64,000 bases of DNA, taken from NCBI GenBank assembly GCA_002347095.1, contig DDWZ01000001.1, positions 23,586 through 87,585 of the forward strand. Reading direction: 5' to 3'. A model generated the notes under the pieces. That model was not told where the DNA came from. It ran no database searches and was given only the letters and a program-made list of their open reading frames with translations. Below, one piece after another: positions 17,969 through 26,962 of this stretch (the stretch's first letter is position 1; each line of letters starts with the position of its first letter). The DNA comes from Desulfobulbaceae bacterium UBA2273. GTDB lineage: Bacteria > Desulfobacterota > Desulfobulbia > Desulfobulbales > Desulfurivibrionaceae. The translations under genes were made by a program, and so were the position numbers.

Positions 17969-18760
17969 TCAATCCGGCCGCCCCTGTTGATTAATTAAAA
18001 CCTTATGCAGTCCCAGCGACAAAAAATTGCTCTTAATCACTGAAAATACGCTCTTATTTTGTATCAGCGACAAATCTTTTTTTACAACAAAAATGGTTGC
18101 GATCTCCCCGGCAAGACGCACCCGCACGCCCAGGAACCCCATTTTTTGCAACAGCGCTTCACACCGGGCCACCAGTAAAATTTTTTCCCTGGTGATGGGT
18201 TCGTGTTGCGATATTCGTGTTGCCAGGCATGATGATGAATAGACATCCCAGGTTGACAAAAAAAATTCCCTGCTGAGCAACCGAATCTCGTCCTTGGTAA
18301 AACCGAGGTCAGCTAAAGGAGTCCGCACCTGCAATTCGGCAACAGCCTGTAACCCTGGGCGGTCTTGGCCGAGATCGTCAAGATTGGTACCATCAAAGAG
18401 AGCCGCGCCCACGGGAAAGGACGGATCAGCCAGGAATGTTTGATAGATTTTTTTCTTGCAGTGATAGCAGCGGTCAGGGCCGTTGGCCGCAAACTCCGGC
18501 CAGGTGAGCGGCTCGATTGCAAGGGGATGGAATACGCACCCCCGCTCTAAAATGATGCGCGCAACCCGCTCTGCTTCCAGCGGCGGGCTGAGCTCTGACT
18601 GAGCATGGAAGGCATGCACCAGCGAAGGGCCCAGGGTTGCGCAGGCGGCATGCAGGAGAAAGGAGCTGTCGACCCCTCCGGAAAAGGCAATAGCAACCTT
18701 CTTATGGCGAGAAAATATGCCCTGCAGATCCCTGTATTTTGCGGAGGGGGATTTTTTCAC
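17969..18760 (-). CDS. LarE-like ATP-dependent sulfur transferase
   Basis: PP-loop ATPase of the LarE family, whose characterised members activate a substrate with ATP and donate sulfur, often from their own cysteine. Visible motifs are the PP-loop SGGVDSS, GPDRCYHCKKKIY, DGTNLDDLGQDRPGLQA, TPLADLGFTKDEIR and SSSCLATRI, whose Cys is at the sacrificial-cysteine position. 263 aa, slightly short. The start is a GTG 11 bases after the COG1900 stop, so co-transcription is likely. larB and larC are absent nearby, so nickel-pincer cofactor synthesis is not supported here; a sulfur-donor role with the COG1900 protein is an inference from context. Confidence 0.8.
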   Translation of the reverse strand: MKKSPSAKYRDLQGIFSRHKKVAIAFSGGVDSSFLLHAACATLGPSLVHAFHAQSELSPPLEAERVARIILERGCVFHPLAIEPLTWPEFAANGPDRCYHCKKKIYQTFLADPSFPVGAALFDGTNLDDLGQDRPGLQAVAELQVRTPLADLGFTKDEIRLLSREFFLSTWDVYSSSCLATRISQHEPITREKILLVARCEALLQKMGFLGVRVRLAGEIATIFVVKKDLSLIQNKSVFSVIKSNFLSLGLHKVLINQQGRPD

Positions 18761-18771
18761 TCCGCTTGCGG

Positions 18772-19941
18772 CTACTCTGAGGGCAAGGTTTGGATGGGTT
18801 TTTCAAGCAGAAACTTTCCAGAGGTTATCCACCCCTTGAGCGTCTCGGCAATTTCCCGCGCCCGGACCACACTGGAAAGCGGCGCCGTGGGCACCATCTT
18901 GCCGTTCACTTCGATCTGGCCGCTTTTAAGCTGCGCATAGCTGACCTCGCCATAGTTGCGCGCCACCCCGTGGGAGTAATCATAGGAATAATCAACGATC
19001 TGGGTGAAAATCTCCGCATCGGAAACCCCGGTATAGGCCGCCATTTCCTCATTGAGGATGGGAATCGGTATCCCGATACCCACGGCCAGGGAGCTCCCGT
19101 AGCCCTGCATGCTCACGCCCTTGAGCCAGCGGGAAGACATCTGCTTCAAATCCCCCTGCACCATCAGGGTGCCGGCCGCTCTTCTGGTGGTGCCGTTTTC
19201 CGAACGCAGGGCTTTCGGGTTGTGCTGGCTGCCCTGCCAGGTCACATATCCGATTCCGCCCCCCAGAAATATCCTGGTGCCCAAGCCGATGGTCTTATAG
19301 TATGGATCGTTCAACAGCGGACTCAACTCGCCGGCACTGCAATACGTCGCATTCCGCACCTGGGGCTTCAAGGTGCCCATGTAACAATACACGGTGCGAT
19401 CGGAAAGATTGATGGCGCAGTTATAATTCTGGTAGCAGTTGCGGGGATTCACCAGAAGCGCATAGGGCAGATCGGCGAGGGTCACTTCTTTTTCCACGTT
19501 TTTATTGGGATAACAGTCCGTGCCATACCCAACCGCCTTCAACAGCACCTTTTTCCCGGCCACCAGATCTTCCAGCACATGGCCGCCGCCATACAAGAAT
19601 TCCCCGGGAAAAACCTTGTTCAGGGGATCATCCTCGGTGGGCTCCGTTGCGCCGATATACACATCAACGGCGGCGATACCGGCATAGGCAGGGACATTGT
19701 TCATCCACACCTTGAGCGCTTTGATGGTTGGGTTGGAGTGGCCGAAATTGATGAACGCGCCGGAGGAACACATGGGCGAGAAGGTGCCGGTGGTGACCAC
19801 ATCCACTTTCCTGGCCGCATCAACCGGGCCATGCTTTTTCACAATGCCGACCATTTCCTCGGCGGTGACCACCACGGCCTGACCCGCCTTGATCTTGGCA
19901 TTGATTTCTTCGTATGTTTTCTGAACCTTGAACTCACCCAT
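18772..19941 (-). CDS. COG1900 (DUF39) homocysteine biosynthesis protein
   Basis: Family shown in Methanosarcina (MA1821) to be needed for sulfide-dependent formation of homocysteine from aspartate semialdehyde. The 389-aa protein from the ATG at 19941 (AAGGAG ribosome site) has conserved cysteine-containing segments: SPMCSSGAFINFGHS, GYGTDCYPNK and NPRNCYQNYNCA, and the glycine-rich IFLGGGIGYVTWQGSQH. It lacks the C-terminal CBS pair present in MA1821; instead a separate CBS-ACT gene lies 43 bp upstream. The ferredoxin partner (MA1822 type) is not in the window. Confidence 0.85.
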   Translation of the reverse strand: MGEFKVQKTYEEINAKIKAGQAVVVTAEEMVGIVKKHGPVDAARKVDVVTTGTFSPMCSSGAFINFGHSNPTIKALKVWMNNVPAYAGIAAVDVYIGATEPTEDDPLNKVFPGEFLYGGGHVLEDLVAGKKVLLKAVGYGTDCYPNKNVEKEVTLADLPYALLVNPRNCYQNYNCAINLSDRTVYCYMGTLKPQVRNATYCSAGELSPLLNDPYYKTIGLGTRIFLGGGIGYVTWQGSQHNPKALRSENGTTRRAAGTLMVQGDLKQMSSRWLKGVSMQGYGSSLAVGIGIPIPILNEEMAAYTGVSDAEIFTQIVDYSYDYSHGVARNYGEVSYAQLKSGQIEVNGKMVPTAPLSSVVRAREIAETLKGWITSGKFLLEKPIQTLPSE

Positions 19942-19984
19942 GCAACCCGCTCCTTGTTGGGAATAGTCGAACGACGGCCAAAAG

Positions 19985-20584
19985 CTAATCCACCACCGAA
20001 ACAACTTTATGGCCGGCATCTTCCAGGGCGTCGATCGCTTTGTCCAACTCGCCCTTCTCCAACCTGAAACAATACAATTTCCGCCGTGAGGAATGACTTT
20101 CCGTTGCCACGCTGATTATCTCACACCCGTGCGCCTTAATGATTCTGGTAACATCCTCGACCCCGCCGACCTTGCCGACCAAAACATCCAGCCTTGAGGA
20201 GTCCCGCAACAACCCCATCATATTAATAAAGGCGGAAAGCAAATCAATGGCGGTGATGATTCCCACCAGTTTTTTCTTGTCGAGAACCGGCAAGCCGCCG
20301 ATCTTGTAATCGTGAATGAGGCGGGCGGCCTTTTCGATGCTGGCGTTGATATTAACGGTAATGGGGTTGAGCACCATCACCTCGTGCACATGGATGTCTT
20401 TTTCCCGTGAAGGGAAGGAATACTGCCGCAAATCGCTTTCCGTGATAAAACCGACCAACTGTTCATCCTCCACCACCGGCAAATGGCGGATGGAATGTTT
20501 TTTCATCAACGCCCCTGCTTCTTGCAGCAAAGCGTCCTTCCCGATGGTGATCAGATCTTTTTGCATGCAGTTTTTTACTTTCAT
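19985..20584 (-). CDS. CBS-pair protein with C-terminal ACT domain
   Basis: Two CBS motifs (residues 1-60 and 65-125; HSIRHLPVVEDEQLVGFITE and YKIGGLPVLDKKKLVGIIT) form a Bateman module that usually binds adenosine nucleotides. An ACT-like fold (about 130-199) usually binds amino acids. No catalytic domain is present, so a regulatory role is likely. Its position upstream of the COG1900 gene suggests allosteric control of sulfur-amino-acid synthesis; this is inference. Confidence 0.78.
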   Translation of the reverse strand: MKVKNCMQKDLITIGKDALLQEAGALMKKHSIRHLPVVEDEQLVGFITESDLRQYSFPSREKDIHVHEVMVLNPITVNINASIEKAARLIHDYKIGGLPVLDKKKLVGIITAIDLLSAFINMMGLLRDSSRLDVLVGKVGGVEDVTRIIKAHGCEIISVATESHSSRRKLYCFRLEKGELDKAIDALEDAGHKVVSVVD

Positions 20585-20916
20585 GATCCATCCGGTCCGG
20601 GAAGCTGTTGTTCGTTTTTTTCTCTCTCACACTGAGAAATATGGGTGCGGTTGCTGCAAAAACAAGACAAAACCATTATCAAGTTTATACATTATCCACC
20701 CGGAGAAGCAAACAGTTAATCCCCTTGCCCGGCGACTTTCCCTTGAGAAAACAGCCTCCGGCAAAGCGGAGAACTTTTCCCTTTTATTTTTCCCTGGATA
20801 CGATTAGAAAGTCACTGTACCCAAAGGAAATTGCCTGAAATCAGAAACACCTTGCCAGAAACAGGACCTCCCAAAAAACCGTTCCATATACAGAGCCCTT
20901 AAACCCCAGCAATCCC
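20585..20916. other. 332-bp divergent intergenic region
   Basis: Separates the CBS-ACT gene (minus) from pheA (plus). It is less GC-rich than the flanking genes. I see no convincing coding frame, RNA gene or strong promoter pair; promoters for both units presumably lie here. Confidence 0.5.
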
Positions 20917-22005
20917 ATGATGAAAAACAAAAAAGACCTCAGCCTTGCCGACGTTCGCCAACAGATCGACACCATAGACAGCCAGTTTTTGGAGCTTCTC
21001 AAAAAAAGGCTGCTCTGCGCCAAAAAAATCGGCGAACTCAAGGATCAAAACAACAAGGCAAAATGGGATCCCTTGCGGGAACGGCAGATCTTCGAGCGGT
21101 TGCTGGCGGAAAACAATGGCGCGTTTCCCGAGGAGCCCCTGCTGAGCATCTTCCACGAAATCATCACCACCTGCCGGCTCTCGCAAAAAAAGGCGGAAGT
21201 CGCCTACCTTGGACCCGAGGCGACCTTTTCCCATCTGGCCGGGGTGAAATACTTCGGACACGCCGCCACATATCTCCCCATGGAGACCATTGAGGATATC
21301 TTCGACGAGGTTGAGCGGGGCAGAACCCAATACGGCATTGTTCCGGTGGAGAACTCCATCGAGGGCGCGGTCACTTCGACCCTGGACTCCTTCATCAAGT
21401 ACAACGTCAAGATCTGCGGGGAATTGAACCTGGGCATCATCCACAACCTGGTCAATAAATCAGGCAATATGGATGACATCAAGCTGGTGGTTTCCCATCC
21501 GCAACCCATTGCCCAGTGCCGGCAATGGCTGAAAAAACATCTTCCCAACGTTGCGATCCAAGACGTTTTCAGCACCAGCGTCGCCGCGAAAATGGCGGCG
21601 AAAGACCCCAGCGTCGCGGCCATTGCCAGCTCGTTGGCCATCACCACCTACCAGTTGCAGACCGTGGTCAAGGGAATCGAGGATTACCGGGGCAACACCA
21701 CCCGTTTCCTGCTCATCGGCAAGGAATCGCCCTCCAGAAGCGGCAAGGACAAGACCTCTCTGCTGGTCAGCCTCCTGGACCGGCCCGGCGCCTTAAACGA
21801 CGCCCTGAGCATCCTGGCCGCGCGTTCCATCAACCTGACCCGGATCGAATCCCGCCCGGTCAAGGACGAACCGGGCCGGTACCTGTTTTTCATCGACATG
21901 CTGGGCCATCTGGAGGATGAGATTGTCAAGGATGGCTGTGAAAAACTGAAGGAAATCTGCTCGTATTTCGAATGGCTGGGCTCCTACCCTCGGGTCGGAG
22001 AGTAA
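20917..22005 (+). CDS. pheA: Bifunctional chorismate mutase/prephenate dehydratase
   Basis: P-protein of phenylalanine synthesis. An AroQ-type chorismate mutase occupies residues 1-90 (LADVRQQIDTIDSQFLELLKKR in part). The prephenate dehydratase domain follows (VAYLGPEATFSHLA, PVENSIEGAV, and the catalytic NTTRFLLIG). A C-terminal ACT domain (SLLVSLLDRPGALNDAL) gives feedback control. 362 aa, standard. Two ATG codons in tandem open the gene; neither has a good ribosome site. Confidence 0.95.
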   Translation: MMKNKKDLSLADVRQQIDTIDSQFLELLKKRLLCAKKIGELKDQNNKAKWDPLRERQIFERLLAENNGAFPEEPLLSIFHEIITTCRLSQKKAEVAYLGPEATFSHLAGVKYFGHAATYLPMETIEDIFDEVERGRTQYGIVPVENSIEGAVTSTLDSFIKYNVKICGELNLGIIHNLVNKSGNMDDIKLVVSHPQPIAQCRQWLKKHLPNVAIQDVFSTSVAAKMAAKDPSVAAIASSLAITTYQLQTVVKGIEDYRGNTTRFLLIGKESPSRSGKDKTSLLVSLLDRPGALNDALSILAARSINLTRIESRPVKDEPGRYLFFIDMLGHLEDEIVKDGCEKLKEICSYFEWLGSYPRVGE

Positions 22006-22053
22006 GCAGGGCAAAGAAACAGCCGCCCAACCCGTACTGCCTGCGCCGCTTTT

Positions 22054-23145
22054 TCACCCCCCTATCCGCGACATCTGCCCGTGGCAGCTCCCCCCGCCCT
22101 CAGGGGAAATCGTATGCCCCTTCGGCTTGTTGAGGATGGCCGCAACGATAAGCCCCCGGATCTCTTCATCGGTTGCCCCACTGCGCAGGCTCTTCCTGAG
22201 ATCGGTCTCCTGATCGGATAAAAGACAGGAGCGCAACCTGCCTTCCGAGGTGAGCCGCAACCGGTTGCACCGGTCGCAAAAATGATGACTGATGGGGCTG
22301 ATAAAGCCGACACTGCCGGCAGCCCCGGCAAAGCGGTAAATGCGGGCGGGACCATCCATCCGCTTCGCCTCCACCGGCTCAAGCGGGCCCAAGGGCTTGA
22401 GGCGCTCCATGATTTCCTGGGAGCTGATGTATTTCCCCTTGTCCCAGAGGGCCGAAGCGCCAATGGGCATGAACTCGATAAAGCGAATCTGCAGGGGCTC
22501 GGTAAGGGTCAGCCGGGCAAAATCGATGAACTCATCGTCGTTTACCCCCTTGAGCGCAACAATATTCAGCTTGATCGGGGAAAAGCCAAGCTCCCGGGCC
22601 TTGCTGATTCCGGCCCAGACCCGATCAAAGGCGTCCACCCCGGTGATCTGCCGGAAACGCTCCGGGCGCAGGGTATCAAGACTGATATTCAGCTTGCTGA
22701 TCCCGGCTTTTTGCAAGGCTTCGGCATAATCGGCCAGCAAGACGCCGTTGGTGGTGAGACGGATGTCGGTGAGGCCCGGAATTTCGGCCAGCGCCTTGAT
22801 AAAGACGAGCACATCCCGCCGCACCAAGGGTTCGCCGCCGGTCAGCCGGACCTTTTCAATGCCGAGCGAAACGGCAATGCGCACTACGCGGAGAATCTCC
22901 TCATAGCTCAACAGCTCCTCGCTTGCCAACTTTATCTGCCCTTCCTGCGGTGTGCAGTACTGGCAGCGGAGATTGCAGTGATCGGTAAGGGATATCCGCA
23001 GATAGCTGATGGAACGGGCAAACATGTCCGTCAACCGCTCTCCCTGGGTGTGGCCGGGGAGCACCGGTTCAGGCGGGGTGACGGGAGCTTCCGGCTGCTG
23101 TGGCGTATGGTGTTCGTGATTGGTTGTCATGCTCGTCTTACGCAT
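22054..23145 (-). CDS. moaA: GTP 3',8-cyclase (molybdenum cofactor synthesis)
   Basis: Radical SAM enzyme that starts molybdopterin synthesis from GTP. The first 4Fe-4S cluster motif is CNLRCQYC; the second is CDRCNRLRLTSEGRLRSCL at the C-terminal part, and the protein ends in GG, needed for MoaA activation. 363 aa includes an unusual 40-residue polar, Pro/His-rich N-terminal extension before FARSISYLRISLTDH. Starts at 23145 or 23130 are both possible. No Moco riboswitch was recognised upstream. Confidence 0.93.
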   Translation of the reverse strand: MRKTSMTTNHEHHTPQQPEAPVTPPEPVLPGHTQGERLTDMFARSISYLRISLTDHCNLRCQYCTPQEGQIKLASEELLSYEEILRVVRIAVSLGIEKVRLTGGEPLVRRDVLVFIKALAEIPGLTDIRLTTNGVLLADYAEALQKAGISKLNISLDTLRPERFRQITGVDAFDRVWAGISKARELGFSPIKLNIVALKGVNDDEFIDFARLTLTEPLQIRFIEFMPIGASALWDKGKYISSQEIMERLKPLGPLEPVEAKRMDGPARIYRFAGAAGSVGFISPISHHFCDRCNRLRLTSEGRLRSCLLSDQETDLRKSLRSGATDEEIRGLIVAAILNKPKGHTISPEGGGSCHGQMSRIGG

Positions 23146-23236
23146 ATTTTAAAAGTTGCCGGCAGGGAAAGATCTTCCAGAAGCGACGCCCTTCCGGCTG
23201 TCCGGATGAAATCGTCCGCGCCGCTTGCATCAATCT

Positions 23237-23265
23237 TTGATTTTTTCCGGCTTTCCTGCTACATA
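23237..23265 (+). promoter_or_regulatory. Possible tsaD promoter
   Basis: TTGATT and TACATA are separated by 17 bases, about 90 bp before the tsaD start in the divergent moaA/tsaD gap. The -10 match is modest. Confidence 0.35.
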
Positions 23266-23354
23266 ATGGGGACGTAAGACTACGATGCCTGGAAGCATTC
23301 GTCAATCGTCATTTATGCCTTCCCCCTTAAAATTCACCCTGGGAAAAACCGTCC

Positions 23355-24419
23355 ATGCTCATCCTCGGCATTGAAAGCTCCTGCGATGAAACCGCCGCGG
23401 CGGTCCTGCGCGACGGCCGCACCCTGCTGAGCAACGTCATCAACTCCCAGGTGGCCGTGCATAGCCCCTACGGCGGGGTGGTTCCCGAACTTGCCTCCCG
23501 CAAGCATCTGGAAAACATTTATCCCGTGGTGGAGGCGGCCCTCGCCCAGGCAGGCGTGGGCCTGGACGACCTTGACGGACTGGCCGTCACCCAGGGGCCG
23601 GGTCTGGTCGGCGCGCTGCTCATTGGCCTTTCCTTTGCCAAGGCCATTTCCGCGGTAAAGGGTATCCCCTATGTGGGGGTAGACCATATTGTCGGCCATC
23701 TCCTCTCCCCTTTCCTGGAACAGGACCAGCCGGAATTCCCCTATATCGCCCTGGTTGCCTCGGGAGGACATTCCAGCATCTTCCTGGTCCATGACCACAC
23801 CACCATCCAACCCCTGGGCAGAACCCGTGATGATGCGGCAGGCGAAGCCTTTGACAAGGTGGGCAAGATTCTTGGCCTCGAATACCCCGGCGGGCCGGTG
23901 ATCAGCCGCTTAGCCGAGCAAGGAAACCCCGCGGCGATTCCCTTTCCCCGGGCCTGGCTTGGGCAGGACAGCCTCGATTTCAGCTTCAGCGGCCTGAAAA
24001 CCTCGGTGGCAAATTATGTCCACCAACACCAGCAGAAAAACGAACCGTTCCATATCCCCGACGTTTGCGCCTCTTTCCAGGAAGCCGTGGTGGAGGTCCT
24101 CTGCGAAAAGGTGCTCACGGCGGCACGGATGCACGGAATCTCCACCGTTGCCCTGGCCGGTGGCGTGGCGGCCAATGCCCGCTTGCGCGCCGTTCTCCAG
24201 GATCTCGGCGCCCAACGGGGCATCAAAATCTTCATGCCCTCCCTGGAGCTGTGCACGGACAATGCCGCAATGATCGCCCTGGCAGGATTTTATCATTTTG
24301 CCGAAAAAGCCACGACCTCGCTTGATACCGATGCCTATTCCCGCTCGCCGATCCTGCATCCCGGGCCGCTTTCCGGCGGAGATTCGCCGGCTCCGCCAAC
24401 GGTCCGCGCCGCGCCATGA
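23355..24419 (+). CDS. tsaD: tRNA N6-adenosine threonylcarbamoyltransferase
   Basis: Installs the threonylcarbamoyl group of t6A37 in ANN-decoding tRNAs, with TsaB, TsaC and TsaE. The sequence opens ILGIESSCDETAAAVL; VDHIVGHLLSP supplies the two metal-binding histidines, and VASGGHSSIFLV and ALAGGVAANARLR are ATPase-fold motifs. 354 aa. The stop overlaps the start of the DUF2062 gene by four bases (ATGA), so translation is coupled. Confidence 0.96.
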   Translation: MLILGIESSCDETAAAVLRDGRTLLSNVINSQVAVHSPYGGVVPELASRKHLENIYPVVEAALAQAGVGLDDLDGLAVTQGPGLVGALLIGLSFAKAISAVKGIPYVGVDHIVGHLLSPFLEQDQPEFPYIALVASGGHSSIFLVHDHTTIQPLGRTRDDAAGEAFDKVGKILGLEYPGGPVISRLAEQGNPAAIPFPRAWLGQDSLDFSFSGLKTSVANYVHQHQQKNEPFHIPDVCASFQEAVVEVLCEKVLTAARMHGISTVALAGGVAANARLRAVLQDLGAQRGIKIFMPSLELCTDNAAMIALAGFYHFAEKATTSLDTDAYSRSPILHPGPLSGGDSPAPPTVRAAP

Positions 24420-24916
24420 ACCCCAACCGCGCCGCAAAATACTATTACCTGAAATTTCTCCGCTTGCAGGGAGACCCGCATTCCCTGGCCCTGGGTGTGG
24501 CCATAGGGCTCTTTGTCGGCATAACCCCGACCATCCCCCTGCACACCGCGCTCATCGTCACCCTTGCCTGGCCCCTGCGCGGAAACATCCTTGCCGCCCT
24601 GATCGCGTCCATGGCGGTCAGCAATCCCCTTACCTGGCTGCCGCAATATTATTTTTCCTGGCAGATGGGAAACTGGCTGCTTCCCGGGCGTCTTTCCTGG
24701 GACCGCATACAGGATCTGCTGGGGGTGTTCGCCTCGGACGCAAGCTTCCGGGAAAACCTTGCCCGCCTCGGACAGATGGGACTTGAAGCGGTTGCGGTCA
24801 TGCTGGCCGGCGGAGTTCTGCTGGCGATCCCTTTTACCTGTGCCGGATATATTCTCGCCTTTAAATTTTTCCGCGCCCTCCGCAAAAAGAGGCGGGAAAA
24901 ACACATCCTTACATGA
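24416..24916 (+). CDS. DUF2062 membrane protein
   Basis: 166-aa inner-membrane protein with the DUF2062 signature: YYYLKFLRLQGDPHSLALG, then GLFVGITPTIPLHTAL and ASMAVSNPLTWLP, which lie in or beside hydrophobic segments. A third segment is near the C-terminus and the tail is strongly basic. No biochemical function is established for the family. Overlaps tsaD by four bases and precedes rsmA by six, so it belongs to the tsaD-rsmA unit. Confidence 0.85.
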   Translation: MNPNRAAKYYYLKFLRLQGDPHSLALGVAIGLFVGITPTIPLHTALIVTLAWPLRGNILAALIASMAVSNPLTWLPQYYFSWQMGNWLLPGRLSWDRIQDLLGVFASDASFRENLARLGQMGLEAVAVMLAGGVLLAIPFTCAGYILAFKFFRALRKKRREKHILT

Positions 24917-24922
24917 GACCCC

Positions 24923-25792
24923 ATGAGCAACGATCTTCCCATAAAAAAAATCCTCTCCCAGCACCAACTGGCCCCCAGCAAAAAACTGGGGCAGAATTTC
25001 CTGGTTCACCGGCAGACCGCGGAACGCATTGTCGCGCTCTCGGGCGTCACCCCGGAGGATTCTGTTCTGGAGCTTGGCGTAGGCTTGGGTTCCCTGACCC
25101 TGCCCCTGGCCGAACGGGTCAAGCAGGTCATCGGCCTGGAGCTTGATGCCGGAATCATTGCCTACCACCAGGAGCACCAGGATCTGCCCGCCAACGTCAC
25201 CCTCCTCCACCAGGATCTTCTCAAGGCCGATTTCGCCGCGCTTGCGGCCCAGACCAATGGCCCGCTGAAAATCCTGGCCAACCTTCCCTACTCGATCTCC
25301 AACCTGCTTCTTTTCAAGCTCATCGAAAACCACGAATCCCTGGACCGGGCCGTGCTCATGCTGCAAAAAGAGGTGGGCCAGCGGATTACCGCCCAGGTGG
25401 GCTCCAAGGAATACGGGGTGCTCTCCGTCCTGCTCGCTGATTGCGCCTCGGTGGAAACCATCATGCAGGTGGGCCCCGGCCAGTTTCACCCACGGCCCAA
25501 GGTGGATTCGGTGGTGGTGCGGATTACCTTCCGTCCGGTCCCGCCAAGGGTGGCCCAGCTCCCCCCCCATGACCGCAAACTACTCCGGCGCATCGTCAAC
25601 GCCGCCTTTGGCCAACGGCGCAAAACCCTGCGCAACTCCCTCAGCGCCGGCATGATCAACGGCTTGTCGCGGGAGCAAATGGCCACCCTGCTCAGCCAAT
25701 CGGGGATCAATCCGGAAACCCGGGCGGAGCGGCTGACCCTCGAGGATTTTGTCCGCCTGACCAATGCCGTGGCCGCCTGCCCCCCGGGCTGA
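24923..25792 (+). CDS. rsmA: 16S rRNA (adenine1518/1519-N6)-dimethyltransferase
   Basis: KsgA: dimethylates two adjacent adenines near the 3' end of 16S rRNA. KKLGQNFLVHRQTAERIV, the SAM-binding VLELGVGLGSLTLPLAE and the catalytic NLPYSIS are all present, and PRPKVDSVVVRI marks the C-terminal domain. 289 aa. It lies between DUF2062 and the alcohol dehydrogenase gene with short gaps. Confidence 0.96.
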   Translation: MSNDLPIKKILSQHQLAPSKKLGQNFLVHRQTAERIVALSGVTPEDSVLELGVGLGSLTLPLAERVKQVIGLELDAGIIAYHQEHQDLPANVTLLHQDLLKADFAALAAQTNGPLKILANLPYSISNLLLFKLIENHESLDRAVLMLQKEVGQRITAQVGSKEYGVLSVLLADCASVETIMQVGPGQFHPRPKVDSVVVRITFRPVPPRVAQLPPHDRKLLRRIVNAAFGQRRKTLRNSLSAGMINGLSREQMATLLSQSGINPETRAERLTLEDFVRLTNAVAACPPG

Positions 25793-25798
25793 TTTGCC

Positions 25799-26962
25799 AT
25801 GCGAGACTTTGTTTTTCACAACCCAACCACGATCATCTTCGGCCGAAACGTCCTTGGGCAAACAGGCGGACAAGCCGCCTCCCTAGGCGCCAAAGCCTTG
25901 CTGGTCTCAGGCAGAGAGAGTCTGAAAAAAGTGGGGGTGCATCAGATTGTCCGTCACTCCCTGGATCAGGCTGGGATAGAAGTTACCGAACATGCAGGCG
26001 TACAACCAAACCCAATTCTGAGTCACGTCCAACAGGGCATTGCCCTTGCGCAAAAAAACAGGATCGAGGTCGTTGTCGCCCTGGGGGGCGGCAGCGTCAT
26101 CGACAGCGCCAAGGCCATTGCCGCCGGAGCCTTGGTCGGCCACGACGTATGGGGATTTTTCAAGGGAAAAAAAAGCATCAAGAACGCCCTGCCGGTTGTC
26201 GCCGTGTCCACGGTTGCAGGCTCAGGCTCGGAAACCAACAACGGCATGGTGCTCACCAATGAAACAACCGGGCAGAAGATCGGCATCGGCAACCGGCATC
26301 TTTTCCCGAAAATCGCCATTCTGGACCCCACCGTCACCTTCAGCGTTCCGCCCTCCACCACCGCCTTCGGGGCAGTGGACGCCTTCAGCCATCTGCTTGA
26401 GTTTTACCTGAATCGGGAAGAGTCCTTTGCTCCATTGCAGGACCACTACAGCGCCGGACTCATGAAAACGGTGATGACCGCCTGCGAAACAGCCTTGGCC
26501 AAACAGCGGGACTATCAGAGCCGGGCCGAGCTCATGTGGGCAAGCAGTCTGGCCCTCAACGGCATCAGCGCGGCAGGCCTGGGCCGGGTCGGCTTTCCCT
26601 TCCACCTGATCGAACACTCCCTCAGCGCCATGCACGACATCCCCCACGGCGCAGGCCTCGCGGCCATCCTGCCGGGAGCCATGGCGTATGGAGCCAGGAA
26701 AAACCCGGCCCGCCAAGCCCTTTTTGCCGTCCAGGTTTTTGGACTTGAGGCCACGGATCAGCACCTCCTTGCCCGGGAAGGAATCGGTCTTTCCCGGCAA
26801 TGGCTGCAAACAATAGCCGCCCCCACCTCACTGGCCGATCTGGGTCTCTCGCACAAGGATATCCCCGCCCTGGCCGAAAACACCAGGACGCAGGCACGGC
26901 TGTGGCGGCTCAGCGAGTATCCGCCGGAGATTGTGGAGGCAATTCTGCAGGAGTGTCTTTGA
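25799..26962 (+). CDS. Iron-containing alcohol dehydrogenase
   Basis: Group III (Fe-dependent) NAD(P)H alcohol dehydrogenase, 387 aa. The nucleotide loop is ALGGGSVIDSAKAIA. Metal ligands are Asp and His in AVDAFSHLLEF and two His in IEHSLSAMHDIPHGAG. It resembles butanol-dehydrogenase-like members; the substrate cannot be read from sequence. It starts six bases after rsmA. Its 3' end overlaps the convergent DUF3108 gene by 53 bp. Confidence 0.88.
   Translation: MRDFVFHNPTTIIFGRNVLGQTGGQAASLGAKALLVSGRESLKKVGVHQIVRHSLDQAGIEVTEHAGVQPNPILSHVQQGIALAQKNRIEVVVALGGGSVIDSAKAIAAGALVGHDVWGFFKGKKSIKNALPVVAVSTVAGSGSETNNGMVLTNETTGQKIGIGNRHLFPKIAILDPTVTFSVPPSTTAFGAVDAFSHLLEFYLNREESFAPLQDHYSAGLMKTVMTACETALAKQRDYQSRAELMWASSLALNGISAAGLGRVGFPFHLIEHSLSAMHDIPHGAGLAAILPGAMAYGARKNPARQALFAVQVFGLEATDQHLLAREGIGLSRQWLQTIAAPTSLADLGLSHKDIPALAENTRTQARLWRLSEYPPEIVEAILQECL

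Noticed and set aside
23146..23354. Possible Moco riboswitch before moaA
   Set aside because: The gap has GC-rich stretches but no match to the Moco motif that I can recognise.
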